Below, in pieces: positions 1-8,936 of a DNA stretch of 64,000 bases. The position numbers and the translations under genes are program-made. How positions within the stretch are numbered: the stretch's first letter is position 1; every line of letters starts with the position of its first letter. The notes beneath the pieces are model-generated. The model did not search any database. It was not told the DNA's origin and was given only the letters and a program-made list of their open reading frames with translations. This DNA is from Thermotoga caldifontis AZM44c09 (GTDB lineage: Bacteria > Thermotogota > Thermotogae > Thermotogales > DSM-5069): the NCBI RefSeq assembly GCF_000828655.1, contig NZ_AP014509.1:1178001-1242000 (forward strand), given 5' to 3'.

Positions 1-963
1 GACCTTTTCAGACCAGGTGATACCGTGCTCGTCAAACCCAACATGCTTTCGGCTCGAAGACCGGAAGAAGCCGTGACAACGCATCCGGCGATCGTGAGAG
101 CCGTTCTATCCTTCCTCAAGGAGATCAGATGCAACGCGATGGTGGCGGACAGCCCCGCTTCGGGTAACTTTCAAAGAATAGCTGAAAAGACGGGAATGAA
201 GGACGTGTGTGAAGAATTCGACGTGCCCATTTTCGAGCTCGATCAACCGGTTCCGGTGAACGGAGAGGTCTACAAGAAGATAAACATCGACAGGAGGATC
301 TTCGAGGTCGATAAGATCGTGAACGTGGCCAAACTGAAGACCCATTCTCAGATGGTGCTCACGCTCGCGGTCAAGAACACCTTCGGTTGCGTGCCGGGTC
401 TGGAGAAGTCTGGATGGCACATGAGGTGTGGAACGAACGAGAATTTCGCCGCGCTGCTCGTCGACATTCACAAACTGGTCAAGCCCACATTGAACATCGT
501 CGACGGTGTTGTCGGGATGGAGGGCAACGGCCCGGCGAACGGAAAGATAAAACGTTTCGGTGTGATTGCGCTCAGCACCGACGGGTTCACACTCGATTTT
601 GTGCTGTGCAAGAGAATGAGCGTTGATCCACTGATCATCTACACCGTGCGTGAATCCCTCGAAAGGGGTCTGATCGTCGATCACGATGTTGAAGGAGACT
701 GGACGTCCCGCATCGAACTTCCCGTCACCGCTCCCGTACTCCCGGTCCCGGAGGCGCTCAGATCGCTCGCGAGGCGTCTGGCCCGATCGCCCAGGATTTC
801 CAGAACGAAGTGTGTTCGCTGTAGAATATGTGAAGAGAGATGCCCTGCGAAGGCGATAGACATAGACAGGTTGAAGATCGATTATGAAAAATGCATAAAG
901 TGCTACGTGTGCCACGAGGTGTGTCCACAGGGAGCCATAAGTCTGGTGAGGCGCATCTTCTGA
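1..963 (+). CDS. DUF362 protein with C-terminal 2x[4Fe-4S] ferredoxin domain (5' truncated)
   Basis: The reading frame is open from base 1 and the first residues (DLFRPGDTVLVKPNML) match the interior of the DUF362 fold, so the true start lies upstream of the window. The body is a DUF362 domain (GVVGMEGNGPANG is typical). The last 60 residues hold two ferredoxin motifs, CVRCRICEERCP and CIKCYVCHEVCP, enough for two [4Fe-4S] clusters. Family members are uncharacterised cytoplasmic iron-sulfur proteins, so the substrate is unknown. It ends 15 bases before the SAH hydrolase gene and is probably cotranscribed with it. Confidence 0.85.
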   Translation, partial: DLFRPGDTVLVKPNMLSARRPEEAVTTHPAIVRAVLSFLKEIRCNAMVADSPASGNFQRIAEKTGMKDVCEEFDVPIFELDQPVPVNGEVYKKINIDRRIFEVDKIVNVAKLKTHSQMVLTLAVKNTFGCVPGLEKSGWHMRCGTNENFAALLVDIHKLVKPTLNIVDGVVGMEGNGPANGKIKRFGVIALSTDGFTLDFVLCKRMSVDPLIIYTVRESLERGLIVDHDVEGDWTSRIELPVTAPVLPVPEALRSLARRLARSPRISRTKCVRCRICEERCPAKAIDIDRLKIDYEKCIKCYVCHEVCPQGAISLVRRIF

Positions 964-978
964 AAGGAGTGAACGAGT

Positions 979-2184
979 TTGAAATCGGGACACGTGAAGA
1001 TCGAGTGGGTCTACAGGTTCATGCCGATACTGAGATCGATCGAGGAGGAATACGGACCGAAGAAACCTTTGAAGGGTCTGCGCATAGGCATGTCGATCCA
1101 CCTCGAGGCGAAGACCGCGAGGTTTGCACTCCTGCTCAGAGACCTTGGCGCGGAAGTCATAGTGACCGGGAGCAATCCTTTGAGCACGCAGGACGACGTC
1201 GCGGAGGCGCTGAGAGAAAGAGGGTTAACGGTGTACGCCAAACGCACCGAGGATGAGCGAGTGTACGTGGAGAACTTGAAGAAGGTGTTGATGACCCAAC
1301 CGCACCTGATCCTGGACGACGGTGCCGATCTGACGGTGATGGCACACACGGAACTCCAGGAAGCTTTGAAGAACCTGCGCGGAGTCACGGAGGAGACCAC
1401 GACCGGTGTGAGAAGACTGCGCGCTCTGCACAGGAAAAACCTTTTGAAAGTTCCTGTGATCGCCGTGAACGATGCGTTCACCAAGCACCTGTTCGACAAC
1501 CGCTACGGCACGGGACAGTCCACGTGGGACGGCATCATGAGGAACACGAACCTGACGATCGCCGGCAAGGTCGTCGTGGTGTGCGGTTACGGCTGGTGTG
1601 GCAAAGGCATCGCGATGCGCGCCAGGGGGCTTGGGGCGAGGGTCATCGTCACCGAAGTGGATCCGGTGAAGGCGCTTGAGGCGGTCATGGAAGGTTTTGA
1701 AGTGATGAAGATCTCTCAGGCTGCGAAGCTTGGAGATTTCTTCATCACGGCCACGGGGAACACGAAGGTGATAAGCGAAAAAGAATTCCTTCAGATGAAA
1801 GACGGTGCGATCTTGGCGAACGCGGGGCACTTCGACGTCGAGGTGGACGTGAGAGCGCTGGAGAGAATGTGCGTGGAGAAGTACGAGGCGAGGCCCAACG
1901 TTACAGCCTACAGGCTCGCAGATGGTAGAACGCTCTATCTACTCGCTCAGGGAAGGCTGGTGAACCTGGCGGCCGCGGACGGTCATCCCGCGGAGATAAT
2001 GGATCTGTCCTTCGCGGTGCAGGCGCTGTCTTTGATCCATCTCGCGACGAACGAGCTGCCCGCTGGAGTGTACGCCGTGCCTGCTCACATCGACGAGAAG
2101 ATAGCCAGGCTCAAGCTGGCGAGCATGGGTATCGAGATAGACACGCTCACCGAAGAGCAGAAGAACTATCTGGAAGAGTACTGA
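979..2184 (+). CDS. ahcY: S-adenosylhomocysteine hydrolase
   Basis: 401 residues, the normal length for the short thermophile form of adenosylhomocysteinase. It reversibly splits S-adenosylhomocysteine to adenosine and homocysteine, clearing the by-product of methylation. Seen: an N-terminal substrate segment with DDGADL and [10 protein letters not shown], the NAD-site motif [12 protein letters not shown] near residue 195, and a C-terminal end LEEY. The start is TTG at 979, with AAAGGAGTG just upstream. Some archaeal relatives act on S-inosylhomocysteine instead, and sequence alone does not exclude that. It sits tightly between the DUF362 gene and a GH13-like gene. Confidence 0.93.
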   Translation: MKSGHVKIEWVYRFMPILRSIEEEYGPKKPLKGLRIGMSIHLEAKTARFALLLRDLGAEVIVTGSNPLSTQDDVAEALRERGLTVYAKRTEDERVYVENLKKVLMTQPHLILDDGADLTVMAHTELQEALKNLRGVTEETTTGVRRLRALHRKNLLKVPVIAVNDAFTKHLFDNRYGTGQSTWDGIMRNTNLTIAGKVVVVCGYGWCGKGIAMRARGLGARVIVTEVDPVKALEAVMEGFEVMKISQAAKLGDFFITATGNTKVISEKEFLQMKDGAILANAGHFDVEVDVRALERMCVEKYEARPNVTAYRLADGRTLYLLAQGRLVNLAAADGHPAEIMDLSFAVQALSLIHLATNELPAGVYAVPAHIDEKIARLKLASMGIEIDTLTEEQKNYLEEY

Positions 2185-2194
2185 GGTGATCGGT

Positions 2195-4201
2195 GTGATC
2201 TTCGAAATGCTCTCGAGTGTGCGTTCGAGAGGAAAACTCGATTACTGCGTGCCTAACGTGTGGATCGAAGGTTGGTACGCAGGACCGCGCAGGATGGAGA
2301 ACGACAGGGCGTTCGTCGATCCTGCGGTGCTCTTCTCAGAACTCAGAGAATGGCTCAAGCAGAACAAACTCGTCGATGCGGAAGCGGGAAAATCTCTGAG
2401 CCTGCAGGAGAACCAATCGGGCAGGAACTGGGTCAGAAGGGCAGTTCTCTATAGCAGTTTGGTGCGCACGAACAGCGCGTACAACCACAAAGGCTTCGGC
2501 AGGTTCGAGCAGGACGATGTGCTCGGATACAGAGAGAGTGGAACGTTTCTGAAGATGACGTTGCTGCTGCCACACCTCAAAAGGCTTGGAATCGACGTGC
2601 TCTACTTGCTACCGATCACGCAGTCGAGCGAGATGTTCAAGAAGGGAGAGATCGGTTCACCTTACGCGGTGAAGGACTTTTTGAAGATAGATGAAAGGTA
2701 CCACGATCCTTTGCTCGACGGCTGGAAGGTTTCGGACGAGTTCGCAGCCTTCGTTCAGGCCTGCCACATGCTCAAAATCAGGGTGGTCCTCGATTTCATC
2801 CCGAGAACCGCCGCGCGCGATTGCAACCTCATCCTCGAACATCCAGACTGGTTCTACTGGGTCAAGCTCGAAGAACTGGCAGGTTACGCACCTCCCAAGA
2901 TCGAGCATCTGGGTTTCTGCCAGCCGACCTTCGAGCAGATGAGGGAGCTGTACGATCTCGAAGTGGTTCGAACGCACCTGAAGAAGTTCTCGTTCGACCC
3001 TTCCAGGCTCGATCCACAGAAGTGGGAAAACTTCGTGAAGCATTGTGAGGAAGAGAATTTCATGTACCAGATCGCGAAAGAGTTCGGAGTCGTAACGGCG
3101 CCGGGCTTCTCCGACTGGGTCAACGATCCACAACCCACCTGGGACGACGTGACGTTCTTCAGGCTCTATCTGGACCATCCACTCACCGCGAAGGGAAAGG
3201 TCTCGAAAGACCAGCCACCGTACGTGCTCTTCGATGTCATCAAGGCGAGCCGCTTCCCTGGAGAGGTGAAGAACGCCCAGCTCTGGGAATACATAGCGTC
3301 CGTGCTGCCACAGTTCCAGAAGAAGTACGGAATCGACGGCGTGAGGCTGGACATGGGCCACGCGCTGCCGCAGGAACTCCAGAAGATGATCATGGACAAC
3401 GCACGTTCTGTAGATCCTTCGTTCGTCTTCATCGCGGAAGAGCTCGAGCCGCACAGGGCAACCGAGGCGAAACAGGCCGGTTACGATGCGATCGTCGGAA
3501 ACAGCTGGTGGATGCTCCCGAGGTTCCCCGACAAAACCTACGAATTCTTCCAGAACCTTTCTGGCAGCATACAGCTTCCGTTCCTGGCGGCTTGCGAAAC
3601 TCCCGACACCCCCAGAACCGTCACGAGGAACGAGGGACAGAGGCTCAAATACCTTCTGCCGTTCCTGTGCGCGTTCGTGAGGAACGGCATCTTCGCGATC
3701 AACTGTGGGCAGGAAATAGAAGAAAGCCAGCCCATGAACCTCGGACTCGACAACGATGCGTGTGGCAGGTTCACTCTGAAGTGCGACGATGAATTCCAGG
3801 GAAAGCTTGCGTTCTTCGATCATTACGTTCTTCACTGGAAGAAGACGGAGCTCATCGATTTTCTCTCGGAGCTCTCCAGCACAAGGAACAGATTTCTGGA
3901 CGTGTTGCTCGAAGGAGAGTACAGACCGGTTTATTTGAGCTGGCAGGATGGAACGGTCTGTAACGCGTCTTACTGGAAGGACGATCTCGCGCTGATCGTG
4001 CTGGCCAACTTGAAACTGAGTGAATGCAGCGTGGATGTGCTGTTGGAAAACACGCGTGGTCGAAAGGTCGAAGTACTCGAAGCCACAAGCTGGGATGGAA
4101 ATCGCTGGAAGCAGGAGAAGGTCTCTGACGTGATAACGTGCCAGCTCGGACCGCTCGGTTTCAAACTCTACGTTCTGAAGCTCGGGGTGAAGGAAGGTTG
4201 A
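2195..4201 (+). CDS. GH13-like (alpha-amylase superfamily) protein with altered active-site histidines
   Basis: About 668 residues with a (beta/alpha)8 GH13-type core. The three catalytic acids can be placed: the nucleophile Asp in GIDGVRLDMGHALP, the acid/base Glu in FIAEELE and the stabiliser Asp in ETPDTPR. The two usual substrate-binding histidines are changed: region I reads LDFIPRTAARD where DVVPNH is expected, and region IV has TPD where NHD is expected. The TPD form recalls GlgE-type maltosyltransferases, so it could be a transferase or phosphorolytic enzyme on alpha-glucans rather than an amylase. No signal peptide, so cytoplasmic. GTG 2195 is preferred over GTG 2186 because GAGGTGAT lies 4 bases upstream of it. 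Confidence 0.7.
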   Translation: MIFEMLSSVRSRGKLDYCVPNVWIEGWYAGPRRMENDRAFVDPAVLFSELREWLKQNKLVDAEAGKSLSLQENQSGRNWVRRAVLYSSLVRTNSAYNHKGFGRFEQDDVLGYRESGTFLKMTLLLPHLKRLGIDVLYLLPITQSSEMFKKGEIGSPYAVKDFLKIDERYHDPLLDGWKVSDEFAAFVQACHMLKIRVVLDFIPRTAARDCNLILEHPDWFYWVKLEELAGYAPPKIEHLGFCQPTFEQMRELYDLEVVRTHLKKFSFDPSRLDPQKWENFVKHCEEENFMYQIAKEFGVVTAPGFSDWVNDPQPTWDDVTFFRLYLDHPLTAKGKVSKDQPPYVLFDVIKASRFPGEVKNAQLWEYIASVLPQFQKKYGIDGVRLDMGHALPQELQKMIMDNARSVDPSFVFIAEELEPHRATEAKQAGYDAIVGNSWWMLPRFPDKTYEFFQNLSGSIQLPFLAACETPDTPRTVTRNEGQRLKYLLPFLCAFVRNGIFAINCGQEIEESQPMNLGLDNDACGRFTLKCDDEFQGKLAFFDHYVLHWKKTELIDFLSELSSTRNRFLDVLLEGEYRPVYLSWQDGTVCNASYWKDDLALIVLANLKLSECSVDVLLENTRGRKVEVLEATSWDGNRWKQEKVSDVITCQLGPLGFKLYVLKLGVKEG

Positions 4202-4821
4202 AGAGAGCGTACCTTTTGAATCTGAAGCTGTACGATTCTGCCGACGCGCGCTTTCCACTCGATTTTGACCAGGTACAGAAAAGGAAGAAGTCCATACTGG
4301 CCGAGTTTCTCAGCCTGGATGCGGATGAATTTTTCATGGTGAATCTGTTCGGAGATCTCGCGTTGCCGAAGCATGTTGCCGAGATTCTGTCCCTGCTGCC
4401 GTGGAAGGGAAAGTTCAGGCTGAAAGACGAGAACGTTCCGCTGGAACAATTTTCTCTCCCATCGCACGTTTCGCTGCTTGATGAGCTAACGATCGAATTC
4501 ATGAGTTTCTCTTCCAATCCCGTCGAGGCGGAGCTTCCATCTTTTCTCATAGAAGAAGATGGACAACTGCTTTTGAAGAGGGCTTCAACGAAGGGTTGCA
4601 GGCCAATCCAGAAAGAGACGCTGTCTTTGCCGGAGGAGGGACAGATCGCTTACACGCTCGAACCGGTTCAGGAAGAAAGGCTCGAGCAGGTCTCTCAGCT
4701 GCAGATCCACGTGCTTGAGTCTTACCGGTCAGTGGAAAAGGAGACGGTGAGGAAGCTGTTCGAGAGGGCTCCGGAAAAGCTGAAGGCACTGCTTGTGGAA
4801 ACCTTGAATCTGCAGGGGTGA
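4198..4821 (+). CDS. Hypothetical protein upstream of the YhaN-like ATPase
   Basis: About 207 residues, not recognised. It is soluble and acidic, with no signal peptide or membrane segment; the C-terminal third (ERLEQVSQLQIHVLESYR) looks helical. The likely start is TTG at 4198, sharing TTGA with the stop of the GH13-like gene, which implies translational coupling. It lies 9 bases before the SMC-like ATPase. In other bacteria that position often holds a metallophosphoesterase (SbcD/YhaO type), but no phosphoesterase motifs are visible here. It may be a partner of the ATPase; this rests on position alone. Confidence 0.6.
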   Translation: MKRAYLLNLKLYDSADARFPLDFDQVQKRKKSILAEFLSLDADEFFMVNLFGDLALPKHVAEILSLLPWKGKFRLKDENVPLEQFSLPSHVSLLDELTIEFMSFSSNPVEAELPSFLIEEDGQLLLKRASTKGCRPIQKETLSLPEEGQIAYTLEPVQEERLEQVSQLQIHVLESYRSVEKETVRKLFERAPEKLKALLVETLNLQG

Positions 4822-4830
4822 AGTGAGACC

Positions 4831-7341
4831 GTGCACATCCGCAGGCTGTACATAAAAGGATTTGGAAAATTGAAGTCATTCGAACTCGAGCTGAAACCAG
4901 GTTTGAACGTCGTCTACGGTCCAAACGAGTCCGGCAAAACGACGCTGTACAATTTCATCAGATCGTGCATCTGCGGTCTGTCCGAAGAGGAATTGGAGAA
5001 GTATCGACCCTGGGATGGTTCCGAACTCGACGGCGGGATCGTTGTTCTTCATGGAGGAAAAGAGCTCAAATTGTTCAGCACCTTTGGTGAGAAGCCGTTC
5101 GAAAGAAACTTCGCAGACAGTCTGATCTTCCTGAGCGATGAAGAAGATCTGACACTCAGAAAGGCAGAGGATCACCTCATCGCACGGATGAAGAGCAACC
5201 TTCAGCGCGTGGAAGAAGCTCAGCTGATCGAGGATGCCCTGAAGAAGATTCCGCGCTACGCGGAAGAACTCCTCTCTCAAAGGAAACAGCTCGAGGAGCA
5301 ACTGAACCGGCTCGACGAGCAGATCGAAGCATTCTACCGGGCGAGAAAACAGCAGTTTTCTAATTTCGTGGAAATTTCCAGGCTCAAGCAGGAGCTTTCG
5401 TTGCTTCAGGAAGAGAAGACCAAGTTGCAGGCTCAGATCGCGAGGCTGAACGAAAAGATCGAAGAATTCCTGAGACAACGACTCGAAGAACTCGATCGAA
5501 GATTGAGAGAAGTTCTTCAAACACTCGAAAGAGAGAAAAAGCTTACGATTTTGAACGGGGCGCAGTACGAGCAAATTTCGAACGTGAAAGCCCAGCTGGA
5601 TCGACTGAACACGATCATCGAACAGCGTCGGAGCAGAGTCGAAGAAGTCTCAAAATTGCTCGAAGAAACGGTGAAACAGCGTGACGAACTCATGCACACG
5701 ATCAGAAGTGAAGACGTCGAGACGTTCAAGTTGAAACTGAAGAACCTGCGTCTCACGTACAGGCTTCTGGAATCGAACTTCCAGAAGTTGAAGGAATTCG
5801 AATCCAGGTACGAAGCTTCCTGGAAAGCGTTCGAGGGACTCCGTGAAGATTTTCTGGAAGAAGTGATGAAAGAAACTGTGAATTTTCAAGAACAGGAAGA
5901 GGCGCGGTTGCAGAGCAGGTTGAAACTGCTCGAAGAGAACGTCTCTGAGAGTAGAAAGAAGATCAGCAGGTCTCGCATCATCGCGATCGTTTCCGCCTTA
6001 GCGGCTGTGGCTTCGACGATCCTCGGGTTCGTGGTGGCGAGCTGGTGGTTCTTCCTCACGGGAGGGCTCGGTGCGATCACTCTGATTTTCCTGACGAACG
6101 TGTGGAGGTTGGACAAGCAGCTGTCACGCGACGAAGAAGAGATGTTGAAGTACCAGCTGGAGCTGCGCGCGATAGAGAAAAGGAAAAGCTCAGCCACGCA
6201 GAGACTGCTCGCGAACTTTGGCGTCAAGGACGTATCGCAACTGAGACAGCTCTACCAGCGTTACAGAGACTGGCTCAGCGAAAAGGACAGGTTCGAAAGG
6301 TTGAAACAAGAACTCGAAATGGAAACGAAGAACATGCTGGAACAGCTCAGACCATACGGGGCAGAAGAACTGTCCGACGTCCCGAGTGTGATTCTCAGGC
6401 TCGAGGAAATCGTTTCTTCGATCGACGACAAGAGCCTGAAGATAGCACAGCTCAAGGAAGTTTCACAGCGTCTGCAGGATGAACTCTCAGATCTGCAGAG
6501 ACAGAAACTGTCGCTGGAAGGCGAACTGAGAGAACTGCTCGAAAGGTTCGGTCTGGAAAGCTTCGAGGAGGTCAGTGGGGCGTACGAAAGGTACCGTCGC
6601 GTTGAGGAGTTCGAGGCCGAAAGATCGAAGTTGGAACGAACGAAGCAGTGCCTGCAAGAGCGCAACTTCGAATGTCTGTTGAGACAGTACCAGACCCTTT
6701 CGACCCTTTTGGACGAAAAGGCCGGGTTCGAAAACCTCTCGAAAGATGTGGACAGGCAGATCGAAAGTTTACAAACGCGTCTCAGCGAACTGGAGTCGAC
6801 TCTGAACGAAGGGACGTTGCTCGAGAGAGTGGTCGAGCTGTTGAAGGAAAAATCGCTGATCGAACTGCGGAGCCGAATCGTTGAAATGAAGCTCGAAAGG
6901 TTACCATCACTTTCGCAATTTCTGCACTCCGAACTTGAGAGATTGACGGGATCTTATGTGAAGAAGTTTGCGAACCTTTTCGTGCCAACTTTCAGGATGT
7001 TCTCAAAGCTGGCAGAGAACGTGGTTGTGGATAAGGATCTCTCCGTGAGGATCGTGGCTGGGAACGATCTGCATCTTTCCACCGATGTGCTGAGCAGGGC
7101 GACGATCGACCAGTTGATCTTATCCTACAAGACGGCGCTTCACGATACGCTCGAGCTCTCTGAACCCCTCCCCCTGATCGTGGATAACTTCCTGATAAGG
7201 TTCGACGAAGAACGGCTGAAAGTGGCCGCGGAACTTCTGAAGGAAATTTCGCAGACGCGACAGGTACTGATAATGACGAGCGATCGAAGGCTGATAGATC
7301 TTCTGGGCGTGCAGCCCGTGGCTCGACTGAACGCGACTTAG
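4831..7341 (+). CDS. YhaN-like SMC/Rad50-type ATPase with central membrane hairpin
   Basis: 836 residues. Walker A (GPNESGKT, residues 30-37) is at the N terminus, followed by long coiled coil (about 120-380 and 430-690), and a C-terminal half-domain with the Walker B-like LIVDNFLIRFD near residue 785. This is the Rad50/SbcC architecture. Between the coiled coils, residues about 384-430 form two hydrophobic segments, as in Bacillus YhaN, in place of a zinc hook. It is therefore probably a membrane-tethered coiled-coil ATPase involved in DNA or nuclease function. The GTG start lies behind GTGAAGTGAG. The end overlaps the convergent GGDEF gene by 4 bases. Confidence 0.8.
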   Translation: MHIRRLYIKGFGKLKSFELELKPGLNVVYGPNESGKTTLYNFIRSCICGLSEEELEKYRPWDGSELDGGIVVLHGGKELKLFSTFGEKPFERNFADSLIFLSDEEDLTLRKAEDHLIARMKSNLQRVEEAQLIEDALKKIPRYAEELLSQRKQLEEQLNRLDEQIEAFYRARKQQFSNFVEISRLKQELSLLQEEKTKLQAQIARLNEKIEEFLRQRLEELDRRLREVLQTLEREKKLTILNGAQYEQISNVKAQLDRLNTIIEQRRSRVEEVSKLLEETVKQRDELMHTIRSEDVETFKLKLKNLRLTYRLLESNFQKLKEFESRYEASWKAFEGLREDFLEEVMKETVNFQEQEEARLQSRLKLLEENVSESRKKISRSRIIAIVSALAAVASTILGFVVASWWFFLTGGLGAITLIFLTNVWRLDKQLSRDEEEMLKYQLELRAIEKRKSSATQRLLANFGVKDVSQLRQLYQRYRDWLSEKDRFERLKQELEMETKNMLEQLRPYGAEELSDVPSVILRLEEIVSSIDDKSLKIAQLKEVSQRLQDELSDLQRQKLSLEGELRELLERFGLESFEEVSGAYERYRRVEEFEAERSKLERTKQCLQERNFECLLRQYQTLSTLLDEKAGFENLSKDVDRQIESLQTRLSELESTLNEGTLLERVVELLKEKSLIELRSRIVEMKLERLPSLSQFLHSELERLTGSYVKKFANLFVPTFRMFSKLAENVVVDKDLSVRIVAGNDLHLSTDVLSRATIDQLILSYKTALHDTLELSEPLPLIVDNFLIRFDEERLKVAAELLKEISQTRQVLIMTSDRRLIDLLGVQPVARLNAT

Positions 7342-8936
7342 AAGACCATGAGCCTGTCTTTTCCGGAAATCTTGGCGATCTGGAGCGCTTGAAGGGCTGC
7401 CTTTGTGAGCTCCTGTGAAGTCCTACCGTGGTCGGGAAACATGGCGATGCCTGCGCTCACCGACACCTTCGTCTGGAAATCGATCCTGCGAACTTCCTGA
7501 AGGAGTCTGTCGGTGATCTCGATCGCCTTGGACTTGGTCACGTTCCTCAGAAGCAGTGCGAACTCTTCGCCACCGAACCTTGCAGCCACGTCGGTTTTCC
7601 TCGTTTTCGTGCGCAGTATGTCCGCGATCTTTTCGAGTAGACGGTCTCCCGCTTCGTGTCCGAAGCGCTGGTTTATGAGAGACAGATCGTCCACGTCCAG
7701 GATCACGACGGCGAAACGGTTCCCCTTCGCGATCTCCGCATCGACGTAGCTGAGGAAAGCGGAGTGCGTCAGCAGGAGCGTGTGAGAATCGTAGGATTGT
7801 CTCGAGACGATGTCTCGATACAGTTCCGATCTTTCCAAGAGCTTGTATACCTGGTTCGCTACAAGTTCCATCAGCTGAACGTCTTCGATCCGCGGCCTTT
7901 TTCCACTCTCCGGCGCGTCCACGCTGATGTAACCGACCATCTCCCCGAGGGGACTGTATATTGGGACTATCAGAAAATCTTCGGGACGCCAGGCGTCAGG
8001 CTCGTCACCTGCTGCCCGGTCGATCAATACCGCGCTGTACTGCGACGGCACTTCGATCGTGCCTTCGGGTATGAAATAAGAGTTGCTCACCCTGAACCGC
8101 TCCTGTGTGAAACGCAGAAGATGTTCGATCGGTGGCGGGTTTTCTTTCAGCCTTGAGAATTCTTCCTCGCTCATCCCATGGTGCGCCACGCGCTGGATCA
8201 CCCCGAGCTCTCTGTTCAGAACGCTGATCAACACGTATCTGAACCCTGTGATGTCGCTCACGACTTTGGCAAAATGTCTCAGAGTGTCGGCGATCGAGGC
8301 ACTCGGAGGATGGTTCACCAGCTGTACCACCGTGGCGAGCTTCTTTCTGAAATCTGTGTAAGTCTGCTGGAACTTTTCCAGTTCCTTCACCTTGGATTTG
8401 TAGCCGAGTAGAAGGTTGTAAATCAGAAAGCTCAGCATGAAGGCCAGAACGATCCACAGGCTCTGAAGCTGCTGAGCGAACATATAAAGACACACCAGGC
8501 TGGTGACGAACAGAACATCTTCAATGAAGGACCAGCGTGACTTTTCAAGTTCTACGAGCACAGTCAGAAGGAAAGCGGTAGAGCTAAACAGAAGTGTTTT
8601 AAAGAAAACATTACCTGCCAAGCTGGACAAGAAGTGGGCCAGGGCGTAGATGCTGTATCGCTTCAGAAAATCGTGGAACCTGTTCGAGAAAGTACTCTTT
8701 TCAAAACGCAACGAAGATCCGAGCGCCACGATCAATGGCGTGAAGCTACCGTTACCGAACGCGGCGTGTGGCAGGGCAACGAAGAGACCAGTCGCAGCCG
8801 TTCGTCGATTTTTTTGAAGGTTGAAAACCGCGACGCTGTAGACGAGGAAGGCTGCATCGAGCAGGGTGAACCTGAAGGGTTTGAGCAAGTATGTGAGCAG
8901 AGCTGCGAGAGCGATCAGAAGCAGCGATTTTTTCAA
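7338..8936 (-). CDS. Membrane-anchored GAF-GGDEF diguanylate cyclase
   Basis: About 532 residues: five or six hydrophobic segments in the first 190 residues, a GAF-like domain (about 210-360) and a C-terminal GGDEF domain. The active-site loop is RFGGEEF, the catalytically competent form, so it should make cyclic di-GMP from two GTP. An RKTD inhibitory I-site sits five residues before it, implying product feedback. The GAF domain presumably senses a small ligand or redox state. The TTG start at 8936 shares TTGA with the stop of the upstream oxidoreductase and has AAGGAG 8 bases upstream. An earlier GTG (8945) is poorly placed relative to that ribosome site. Confidence 0.88.
   Translation of the reverse strand: MKKSLLLIALAALLTYLLKPFRFTLLDAAFLVYSVAVFNLQKNRRTAATGLFVALPHAAFGNGSFTPLIVALGSSLRFEKSTFSNRFHDFLKRYSIYALAHFLSSLAGNVFFKTLLFSSTAFLLTVLVELEKSRWSFIEDVLFVTSLVCLYMFAQQLQSLWIVLAFMLSFLIYNLLLGYKSKVKELEKFQQTYTDFRKKLATVVQLVNHPPSASIADTLRHFAKVVSDITGFRYVLISVLNRELGVIQRVAHHGMSEEEFSRLKENPPPIEHLLRFTQERFRVSNSYFIPEGTIEVPSQYSAVLIDRAAGDEPDAWRPEDFLIVPIYSPLGEMVGYISVDAPESGKRPRIEDVQLMELVANQVYKLLERSELYRDIVSRQSYDSHTLLLTHSAFLSYVDAEIAKGNRFAVVILDVDDLSLINQRFGHEAGDRLLEKIADILRTKTRKTDVAARFGGEEFALLLRNVTKSKAIEITDRLLQEVRRIDFQTKVSVSAGIAMFPDHGRTSQELTKAALQALQIAKISGKDRLMVF

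Noticed and set aside
106-1101. 331-codon minus-strand open frame at the left edge
   Set aside because: Shadow of the DUF362/ferredoxin gene, whose cysteine motifs are conclusive.
2657-4258. 533-codon open frame on the minus strand opposite the GH13-like gene
   Set aside because: Antisense to a gene with clear motifs; the translation is low-complexity, rich in Arg/Glu/His and lacks any domain. Typical of high codon bias on the other strand.
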